From Oscillospiraceae bacterium (GTDB taxonomy: Bacteria > Bacillota > Clostridia > Oscillospirales > CAG-272), in assembly GCA_003343845.1 (NCBI GenBank), contig QAKK01000036.1, positions 1 to 44,478 of the forward strand: a DNA stretch of 44,478 nt, in the 5' to 3' direction. Under the pieces are notes generated by a model. The model saw only the letters and a program-made list of their open reading frames with translations. It was not told where the DNA came from and made no database searches. Shown here piece by piece: positions 16,865-24,500 of the stretch; the first letter of the stretch is position 1, and each line of letters starts with the position of its first letter. A program made the position numbers and the translations under genes.

Positions 16865-16876
16865 GCTTTTCCTCCG

Positions 16877-19147
16877 TCAGTCGCCGAAGCCTTCTTCACG
16901 TCTGCCGGCTTCCGCCTGCTCCGCCATCGTCTGGATCTGAATCAGCTTGTAGTACTTGCCCTTTGCCGCCATCAGCTCCTCGGGCGTGCCCATCTCCAGA
17001 ATTTTACCCTGGTCGAGCACGACGATCTTGTTTGCCTTGCGCAGCGTCGAGAGGCGGTGCGCGATCATGATGGTGGTTCTGCCGCTGATGAGGCTCTCGA
17101 TCGCGCCCTGAATCTGGCTCTCGGTCTCGGAGTCCACGGACGCGGTCGCCTCGTCGAAGATCAGCATGCGCGGGTTCATCAGTACGGTGCGGGCGATCGA
17201 CAGGCGCTGCTTTTCGCCGCCCGAGAGACCCACGCCGCGCTCGCCCAGCATCGCCTCGTAGCCGTCGGGCTGCCGCGCGATGAATTCATGCGCGTTTGCC
17301 ACCTCGGCGGCGTGGAAGACCTCCTCCACCTGCGCGTCCGGCTTGCTGAACGCGATGTTGTTGAAGATGGTGTCGCGGAACATCATGGATTCCTGCTGCA
17401 CGTAGCCGATCTGCGAGCGGTAGTAGGCAAGGTCGATCTTGCGGATGTCCGTGCCGTCCACGAGAATTTCGCCGTCGTAGCCGTCGTAGAAGCGCATGAG
17501 CAGGTTGACCAGCGTGGATTTGCCCGCGCCGGTCGTGCCGACGATGCCCACGATGTCGCCGGGCTCAATCGTGAGGTTGATGTCCGAGAGCGTCATTTTG
17601 GTGCGGTCAAAGGAGAAGTTGACGTTCTTGAACTCGATTTTGCCGCGGATGGCGGGGCAGTTCCCCTTGCCGGTGTCGGCTTCATCCTCGGCGTCGAGAA
17701 TGTCGAGCACGCGCTCCGCGCTCGACAGCGCGTTTTGATAGGAGTCGTTGAGGGTGGCGAAGAAGTTGATCGGTGTGTAGAACATCGACGCATAGGACAT
17801 GAATGCGACGAGCGTACCCACCGACAAAGCGCCGTCGGAGGTGATGACCCAGCCGCCGCCGACGCCCCAGATGAGCATCGTGCCGCAGGTCACAAAGAAG
17901 TTGACAATGAAGGGGAACGCCGTGGAGATGCGCGCGCTCCGCTTTGCCACGTCGAGCCACGCGGTGTTGTACTGCTTGAAGGATTCGCCGCTGCGCCGTT
18001 CGGCGGAGAACGCCTTGATGACGCGGATGCCGGGCAGCGAGTCGGTCAGCACCGAAGTCACGGCGACCCACTTGCGCCAGATGCGGCGATAGAAGGGCTT
18101 GATCTTCTGCCCGAAGATGCGCGAGCCCATAACGACGAACGGGATCGGCGCCAGCGTGAGCAGCGCGAGCTTGTAGTTCATCGCAAACATGATGACCGCG
18201 ATGCCGATCATCGAGAAGAACTGCGTGACCACTTCCTGCGTGACGCGCAGCATGAATGCCTGGATCGTGTTGGTGTCGCCGCTGATGCGGTTGATGACCG
18301 AGCCGGTCGAGGTCTTGTCATAGAAGCGCATCGAGAGGTGCTGCGCCTTGGCAAACACGTCGTTGCGCAGGGCATAGACCACCTTGTCGCCGGACAGGCG
18401 CAGACGGTAGCTGCGGAACATGCTGATGATGCAGAAGGAGATGTGCGTCGCCATCAGCAGCGCGACGATGCGATAGAGCCCGTCGAGGTCGCGCCCCGGC
18501 AGAATGTCATCCACGAGGGTGCTGATCATCGTGGGGGGAACCATCGTGAGCGCCGTTGTGATCAACGACAAAATAAGACAGACGATGAGGTTCGGGATCT
18601 CCGGCTTCAGATACTTCGCGAGCTTTGTGAAGGTCTTGCCCTTCGACTGGCAGTTGATGCATTCCGCGCCGGGGTGTAGGAGACGCCTGCCGCATTTCGG
18701 GCAGAAGCGCATCAGCTTGTCATAGGTTGCCTCCACGGTCTCAAAGGCGCGCGCTTCGTCCTCACCGCCGGCAATCGCCGTGATGTAGTCCGCTGCCATG
18801 TCGCAGAGCGAGGCGACCGCGTAGGTGAAGCGTGTAAGCTCGGTCGTGTCGCCGCCCTTTCGCCTGACCACCAGCCGTGCGTTGCCGTACATGCGCCGTA
18901 CCTTGACCTCCTCGGTATCGGCGTGCGCCACGGTGTGCAGCACCTCGCCTGCGTTGTCGAGGACAAAGCTGCGCTTGTCTGTCACGCAGAGCAGGTTTGT
19001 GCCGTAGTGCGAATTTGCGTCGAGGTCGCAAACGACGATAAAGCGGAGCTTCTCACTGCCGCCTCCGAGTCGCTTCGCCGTTTGCTTTGCGCCGTCAAGC
19101 AGCGCCGTCGGTATCTCCTTGTTGATCAGGATGCCGCCTATGTTCAA
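16877..19147 (-). CDS. ABC exporter with N-terminal PH-like and zinc-ribbon region
   Basis: This 756-residue type I exporter half-transporter has an unusual N-terminal extension. Residues 1-140 look like a PH-type beta domain (CVTDKRSFVLDNAGEV, NARLVVRRKGGDTTELTRF), followed by a zinc ribbon (Cys149/152 and 163/166 in CPKCGRRL..ECINC). The membrane domain runs about 185-460 with six helices. In the ATPase, Walker A is GTTGAGKST (537-545), the signature LSGGEKQ (641-647), Walker B MLIFDEA (661-667) and the switch His697. The start is a TTG at 19147, chosen because GGAGGAAA lies just before it; no other start fits. Together with DUF1854 it matches the ABC/DUF1854 pairs seen in many bacteria, some annotated as cyanophycin-associated. 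The substrate is unknown. Confidence 0.88.
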   Translation of the reverse strand: MNIGGILINKEIPTALLDGAKQTAKRLGGGSEKLRFIVVCDLDANSHYGTNLLCVTDKRSFVLDNAGEVLHTVAHADTEEVKVRRMYGNARLVVRRKGGDTTELTRFTYAVASLCDMAADYITAIAGGEDEARAFETVEATYDKLMRFCPKCGRRLLHPGAECINCQSKGKTFTKLAKYLKPEIPNLIVCLILSLITTALTMVPPTMISTLVDDILPGRDLDGLYRIVALLMATHISFCIISMFRSYRLRLSGDKVVYALRNDVFAKAQHLSMRFYDKTSTGSVINRISGDTNTIQAFMLRVTQEVVTQFFSMIGIAVIMFAMNYKLALLTLAPIPFVVMGSRIFGQKIKPFYRRIWRKWVAVTSVLTDSLPGIRVIKAFSAERRSGESFKQYNTAWLDVAKRSARISTAFPFIVNFFVTCGTMLIWGVGGGWVITSDGALSVGTLVAFMSYASMFYTPINFFATLNDSYQNALSSAERVLDILDAEDEADTGKGNCPAIRGKIEFKNVNFSFDRTKMTLSDINLTIEPGDIVGIVGTTGAGKSTLVNLLMRFYDGYDGEILVDGTDIRKIDLAYYRSQIGYVQQESMMFRDTIFNNIAFSKPDAQVEEVFHAAEVANAHEFIARQPDGYEAMLGERGVGLSGGEKQRLSIARTVLMNPRMLIFDEATASVDSETESQIQGAIESLISGRTTIMIAHRLSTLRKANKIVVLDQGKILEMGTPEELMAAKGKYYKLIQIQTMAEQAEAGRREEGFGD

Positions 19148-19360
19148 ATTGTTTCCTCCGGCATATCCGCCGCGCGCGAATGGGCGCCGACCGGCAAGAC
19201 AGCCTTTTTTTCGGGGTGTAAAAAAGTCGTTTTCTTTGCATCAATTTTACCATACGCCCGCCGAAAAAGAAACCGTTTTCCCACCGAATTGGACGGTTTG
19301 CCGATTTTTTCGGGAATTCAACCAAAATTTGTACCGACATTTTGGCAAATGCGATGAAGA

Positions 19361-19387
19361 AAAGGGTGCTTTTTCGGAGCACCCTTT
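19361..19387 (-). terminator. Probable terminator of the glycosyltransferase gene
   Basis: The 10-bp arms AAAGGGTGCT and AGCACCCTTT (19361-19370 and 19378-19387) surround a 7-nt loop, 27 nt downstream of the minus-strand stop at 19414. The T-run is short. The region 19148-19360 also holds the upstream sequence of the ABC exporter gene, with TGGTAAAAT on the minus strand near 19244-19252 as a possible extended -10, and no gene. Confidence 0.65.
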
Positions 19388-19413
19388 GTTTTCGGTTGTT
19401 CAGTTTTTTAGAA

Positions 19414-20571
19414 TTATTTTGCATGCACGGGCAGGGGGATCGCAGGGTTGCTTTCATACGCGGCGATAAGCGATGCGGTCAGCGCGTAGAGGTCCTCGGT
19501 GGCGTTCGGTTTGGCAATTGCGGTGATCGCCTGACGGAAGCATTCGACGCGCGCGGGATTGTGCGTCAGCTGCCAGAAAACATCCTCAAAATGGATGTGT
19601 TTGTCCACCTCCATCGCCGCGCCGTTGTTGAGCAGGAAGGAGGCGTTGCGGCGCTCGTGTCCGGGAATCGGGTTGCAGATGATGATCGGCAGGTGCTTGG
19701 CAAGCGCCTCCGAGGTGGTCAGCCCGCCGGGCTTGGTGACGATGACGTCGGAGGCGTCCATCAGGAGATCGACCTCCTTCGTGAAGCCGAGATTCATCAC
19801 GCGTTTCTTCGTGTGCAGCGCGTCGATCGCTTCCTTGGCGGCGGTGTTGTTGCCGCAGACCGAAATGATCTGGAAGTCCTGCGGGATGGCGTCCAGCTCC
19901 TCGACCACGCCCGCAATATCGCCGTAGCCCATGCTGCCGCCCATCAGCAGCAGGGTGAACTTGTTGTCCAGTCCCAGCAGGGCGCGTGCGCGCTCCTTGG
20001 GGATCTTTTCGGAGAACGCCTGGCGGATCGGAATGCCGATCGGCGCGATCTGATCTTCACGGATGCCCTTGCGGAGCAGCTGGGAGCGGAGCAGGTCGTT
20101 GGCAATGACGATCTTGTCGGTGCTGCGCGCCTCCTCCCACAGCGGGTGAACGGTGTAGTCGGTGACGACGCCGATCATCGGGATCTGAATGTCATTGCGG
20201 GTCTTCATCAGGTCGGTAACCACGCCGAGAAACGGGTGCGTGTAGATGATGGCGTCCGGCGCGTACTGCTTGATGTATTTTGAGAGCTTTTTCGTCAGCT
20301 GCATGTTGGCAACGCGGTAGAAGCTGTTGCCGTTCTGTCCGCCGGCGCGTCGGTTTTCCGCCATGGCATAGGATTTTGCAAACAGCGCTTTGAAGTCCTT
20401 GGAGACCAGCAGATAGCCCTGCTTGACGATCTCATAGAGCGCCTTGCTGACATAGCGGTAGGCGTCGAACACCTCGGCGGTGTCGCCGTGGGCGGCAAAG
20501 CAGTCCTTGATTGCCGCGGCGGTGGAGTTGTGCCCCTCGCCCGCCGTGATGGATAGAATCAGTACCTTCAT
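19414..20571 (-). CDS. MGDG synthase-like family 28 glycosyltransferase
   Basis: The 385-residue protein matches the monogalactosyldiacylglycerol synthase/processive diacylglycerol glucosyltransferase (UgtP) family. The N-terminal lipid-acceptor domain starts KVLILSITAGEGHNSTAAAI and contains YTHPFLGVVTDL and GVVTDYTVHPLW. The C-terminal nucleotide-sugar domain has LLLMGGSMGYGDI, VTKPGGLTTSEALAKHLP and NPIPGHERRNA. It probably adds a hexose to diacylglycerol on the inner membrane face, giving glycolipid for membrane and lipoteichoic-acid anchors. The start at 20571 fits the family's N-terminus, but no good ribosome site lies directly before it. GGGGGAAA occurs upstream of an intervening palindrome. 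Confidence 0.87.
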   Translation of the reverse strand: MKVLILSITAGEGHNSTAAAIKDCFAAHGDTAEVFDAYRYVSKALYEIVKQGYLLVSKDFKALFAKSYAMAENRRAGGQNGNSFYRVANMQLTKKLSKYIKQYAPDAIIYTHPFLGVVTDLMKTRNDIQIPMIGVVTDYTVHPLWEEARSTDKIVIANDLLRSQLLRKGIREDQIAPIGIPIRQAFSEKIPKERARALLGLDNKFTLLLMGGSMGYGDIAGVVEELDAIPQDFQIISVCGNNTAAKEAIDALHTKKRVMNLGFTKEVDLLMDASDVIVTKPGGLTTSEALAKHLPIIICNPIPGHERRNASFLLNNGAAMEVDKHIHFEDVFWQLTHNPARVECFRQAITAIAKPNATEDLYALTASLIAAYESNPAIPLPVHAK

Positions 20572-20580
20572 GTGTATCGC

Positions 20581-20598
20581 ACGCGGGCATGCCCGCGT
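20581..20598 (-). promoter_or_regulatory. Perfect palindrome in the glycosyltransferase leader
   Basis: An 18-bp perfect palindrome (ACGCGGGCATGCCCGCGT) lies 9 nt upstream of the start codon, between it and a GGGGGAAA that could be the ribosome site. If it forms a hairpin in the mRNA it would bring the two closer. It could instead be a protein-binding site. Confidence 0.45.
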
Positions 20599-20637
20599 AT
20601 TTCCCCCTGTGAACAGAATTCCGCCGCCCTGCAAGAC

Positions 20638-20667
20638 TTGACGGCGCTTCCTTTGCTGTGTTATACT
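20638..20667 (+). promoter_or_regulatory. Promoter of the DUF6062 gene
   Basis: TTGACG (20638-20643) and TATACT (20662-20667) are separated by 18 nt, about 80 nt upstream of the start. It abuts the divergent promoter of the glycosyltransferase gene. Confidence 0.6.
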
Positions 20668-20668
20668 T

Positions 20669-20697
20669 ATCATAGCATACGGGGATGCGAAAATCAA
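20669..20697 (-). promoter_or_regulatory. Promoter of the glycosyltransferase gene
   Basis: On the minus strand, TTGATT (20697-20692) and TATGAT (20674-20669) are separated by 17 nt. Its -10 box is directly next to that of the opposite promoter, so the two may compete. Confidence 0.6.
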
Positions 20698-20747
20698 CCT
20701 TGTATGCGTGTTTTCATAGAACCTTAAAGATTTCGGAGGTTTTCCGC

Positions 20748-21455
20748 ATGGAGAAAATCTATACCATCCCCGTCAACGAGGCGTTTGACGCCTCCGCCGC
20801 CGACAAGAGCTGCGGCTGTCCGTTCTGCACGCTGTACAACGGACTGGAGAAGAAGGAGACCGATGCCATTCTGGGGGCGGCGATGATGGAGCCCGACATC
20901 CGCATCGAGACCAATAAGAAGGGCTTCTGCCGCACGCATTATGATCTGATGTTCGGCTATAAAAACCGCCTCGGGCTTGCGCTCATCCTCGAGAGTCACC
21001 TCGGCGAGAACCGTGCCGCCGCGTTTCCGAAGGGGCTGTCCGCCCTCGGCAAGGATAAGGTTGCGCACCTTGCGGGTATGGCGGACGGCTGCTACCTCTG
21101 CGACAAGATCGAGTACCATTTTTCGCGCATGCTGGACACCGCCGTGCTGCTCTACGGCGAGGATGTGAAGTTTCGCGAGAAGTTTGCCGCGCAGCCTTAT
21201 TTCTGCCTGCCGCATTACACGCGCATGATGCGCTACGCCAAGGTGAAGATGGCAAAGAAGCTTTATCCCGACTTTGAAAAGGCGGCGACGGCGCTGGAGG
21301 AGGGCTACTATGCCGAACTGAAGGAGGATGTCTCCTGGTTCTGCAAGAAATTTGACTATCGCTATGAGGATGAGCCGTGGAAGAACTCGAAGGATGCCGT
21401 GGAGCGCGCGATCCGCTTCCTCGAAGGCGATCTGCATAAGCTGAATGAGAAATAA
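20748..21455 (+). CDS. DUF6062 family protein
   Basis: The 235-residue soluble protein has four cysteine-containing sites spaced as possible metal ligands: CGCPFC (about 23-28), GFCRTHY (about 64), CYLC (about 122) and YFCLPHY (about 155). It matches the uncharacterised DUF6062 family of Clostridia. GGAGGT at 20735-20740 precedes the ATG by 7 nt. It stands alone between two terminated units. The paired Cys/His sites suggest zinc or Fe-S binding, which is inference only. Confidence 0.75.
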   Translation: MEKIYTIPVNEAFDASAADKSCGCPFCTLYNGLEKKETDAILGAAMMEPDIRIETNKKGFCRTHYDLMFGYKNRLGLALILESHLGENRAAAFPKGLSALGKDKVAHLAGMADGCYLCDKIEYHFSRMLDTAVLLYGEDVKFREKFAAQPYFCLPHYTRMMRYAKVKMAKKLYPDFEKAATALEEGYYAELKEDVSWFCKKFDYRYEDEPWKNSKDAVERAIRFLEGDLHKLNEK

Positions 21456-21467
21456 GAAAGCAAAGAA

Positions 21468-21504
21468 AAAACAGCCATTGCGGCATTGCCGCAATGGCTG
21501 TTTT
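21468..21504. terminator. Bidirectional terminator
   Basis: Perfect 17-nt arms (21468-21484 and 21488-21504) enclose an ATT loop, flanked by A- and T-runs. It lies between the convergent DUF6062 gene and the giant surface-protein gene, and so ends the roughly 11-kb minus-strand operon. Confidence 0.9.
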
Positions 21505-21509
21505 GGGTT

Positions 21510-24500
21510 TCATTTTGCGAACCGTTCGGTCACACGGACGACTGCCGCGTCACGAATGGTGACGGTCTCGGCGCCGAAGTCAAAGACGATCTTCGTTTCG
21601 TTGCCGACGACGACCGGTACATAGACCGTGCCGATGTCGCCCGCCGCACCGGTCCTGGAGAAGGGTACGGATGCATAGGTCTTGCCGTCCACGGTGACCT
21701 TCGCATTGACGATCTTGTCCGTCGCGTTGGAGAAGGTCAGCTTCAGCATGGATTCCTTGCCGTCGCCGCCGCGCAGGGTGAAGATGTTGTCTGCCGTGCG
21801 GGTGACCTCCGCCGTGCGGGTCTCTTCCACGCGCACGACCGTCAGCTCATCCATCGCCGCCGACTTGTGCGATGCGTTTCCGGCAGGGTAGAGCAGACCG
21901 ACTTCCATCGTCGCGGCGGTTGCTGTGAAGGTCAGCTCGCGCTTGAGGTACTTCTGGCTGTCGCAGACTGCCGTGCGCACGCCGTCCTTGCCTGCTTCGC
22001 GGGCGAAGAGGTAGGCAGTCGTGCCTGCCGAGGCGGACACAAAGGCGGTCACGCGGTAGGTCTTGCCCACGGTGAGCCCGGTGATCTGCTTTGCGATCAC
22101 GCCGTCGCGGCTCTCGCTGCCCGCGATGCGGGCGGAGTAGCTGCCGGCAAAGGGCGTCTCGGTGCCGACACTGCCACCGGTGGTGGTGTAACCGTCGAGG
22201 TTTCCGCTCTCAAAGCCCTCGGTGGGGAGGACCGTATCGGGTGTGGCAAGCGCCGTCTTCGGGATGTAGTACTTGCCGTTTTCGACCTTGCCGCCCGCCT
22301 CGACGAGCAGCTTTTCAAAGTTATCGCGGTAGAGGTCGATGATGTCGGTGAGTTTCAGACGTTCGGGCAGACCCGCGCAGTACATGTGGTATGCCGAGTT
22401 GGTGCCCGCAACCGGGCGGTTGATGATCTCGCCCTTGCCGTCCTGCCAGATCTTCTCGTCCACGGCGTCGGGCAGATTCTTCATGCCGTTCATCACCGCG
22501 ACGATCGTGAGCGCGACCGGCGTGGTGCTGTCGCCGCCGTGACCGGCAAGCGAGCAGATGCGGCAGGTGTCGTAGTAGTCGCCGTCGCCGTACAGCAGGC
22601 TGATGAGGATAAAGGAGCAGTTGATGCCGGTCTCGCCCACATAGCCTTCAAGGTCGTAGTGTGCGCGGTGGCATTCCTGTTCCGCCTTGGTGACGGCGCG
22701 CCGCCAGTCGGTGGGGTATTCTTCCTTCAGACGGAATACGATGTCGATGACCTTGCGCTCATAGCTGCCCTCGGGCAGAACCTCCGCTGCATTGCGGATC
22801 AGCGTGGGCACATCGTCCTCAAAGTATGCCATCGAGATCATCGCGGCAAACAGCTTTGCCCACTCGGTGGGGTCACGGTCGCTCGTCACGCCCGCAAACA
22901 GGGTGGCAAGCTCCACGGCGCGGTTCGGCATGCCGGGCACATTCAGCCCGAGCGTTTCATTGGCGATGTAGGGCTCGCCGTTGACGTTGAACAGGTTGCC
23001 GAACTCGGTCGTGCCGACAAACTGCGGCAGGTAATTCTTGTTTTTGAACAGACCGTAAGCGCCGAACGTGCGGTGTCCGCCGCCCATGTCCCAGACGTCA
23101 TAGCGCACCCAGTCGTCCTTGATGAGCTTGGAGGCGACCGTGCCGTATTGCGCGTACATGTCGCGCAGGATGTACTGGTTCAGGATGTCGATCGAGTAGT
23201 CGTCGTCGTTCCAGATCTCCCACATTCCGGTCTGCGCATTCTTCGTGAGCTTGGTTTCCTTCGGGTTGCGCGAGTTGTAGGTCGCGTAAGGACCGTTGCA
23301 CATCTCAAACCAGTTGTCCGGCATGGCGATGCGTGCCGTGCCGTCCGCATTCTGCGCAAACTCATAGCCGGACATGAAGCCCACGATCTGCGCGAGGAAG
23401 CCGGACTTCATCTTGTCCATATAGGTGTCGGCGGAGAGGACGTAATAGCCGTTTTCCACCGTGCTCTTCTGTGCGGGCTTCTTGGCGGTCTTTGCCGCCT
23501 CGCCCGCTGCGGTCAGCTCGTCTGCCGTGAAGACGCCGCCAGCGATCAGGGCATCGGCAACGCGCTTGCCGCTCTTGTTCTTTGCGGAGAGGGTCTGCCA
23601 GCAGAGCTTCATCGCGTCGCCGCGCAGAAACTTCGCGCCGTCGCGGATCGTGTCGGTCATGCCGCACTTCTTGGCGAGGTCTTCGGGTTTGTCCCACTTG
23701 AAGTCGCCTGCGGCGTCGTCATAGCCGATGGCGCGCAGCATGAACGTGAGGAACTGTGTTTCGGTGACGGTGCCGTTCGGGTCATAGACGGTGTTCGAGC
23801 GCCCCTTGGTGATGCCGTTTGCATAGGCATAGCCGATGTATTTGTCCGCCCAGGCGGGAACGTCCTTGAAAGGATGTGTGTAGCTGCCGGCGAGGGCTTC
23901 CTTTTCCGCGCCGAGGTAGCGGATGACCTGCACCACAGCCTGTGCGCGGGTCATCGGGTCGGAAAGTCCGAAGTTCGTGCCTGTGTTGTCATAGCCCGCG
24001 ACGAGATGCAGACGGTAGAGTCCGACTGCCGCGCCGTAGCGCTCGTTGATTTCGGGAATCTCGATCTGCGTGCCGATGTCGGCGTCCTCGCCGACGGCGA
24101 CGGTCTTGTCAAACTGTGCGGAAATCGTGTCGAAATTGCTTTCTGCGCGTGCGGTGTCCGAGGCTTTCAGCACCTTGCCGTTTTTGTAGTCGATGCGTGC
24201 CTTCGGGGTTGCCGTGCAGAGGATCTCGCACTTGTTGATGCTGCCCGACCGCCAGATGACGGTGAGTGCGTCCTGCGTGGTCACCTGCGTGGTGCCGTAG
24301 AGCGTGCGGATGCGGGCGTTGTCCGTCACTTCCACCTCGGTCTTGCCGACCTTCACGCCGTCCGGGTAGGCGGCGGAGGTGTGCAGCACCGAGACGTCGG
24401 CATTGCCGCCGATCTTGATATGCGCCGTGCCGGTGTACTCGCCGAGGATCTCACGCGAGAAGGCGACGATGTAGATCTTGCTGCCCGACAGGACCGTGAT

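Noticed and set aside
16088..18679. 863-residue plus-strand open frame opposite the ABC exporter, DUF1854 and darA genes
   Set aside because: It covers three well-recognised minus-strand genes and has the Arg/His/Val/Asp-rich make-up of antisense frames in GC-rich DNA.
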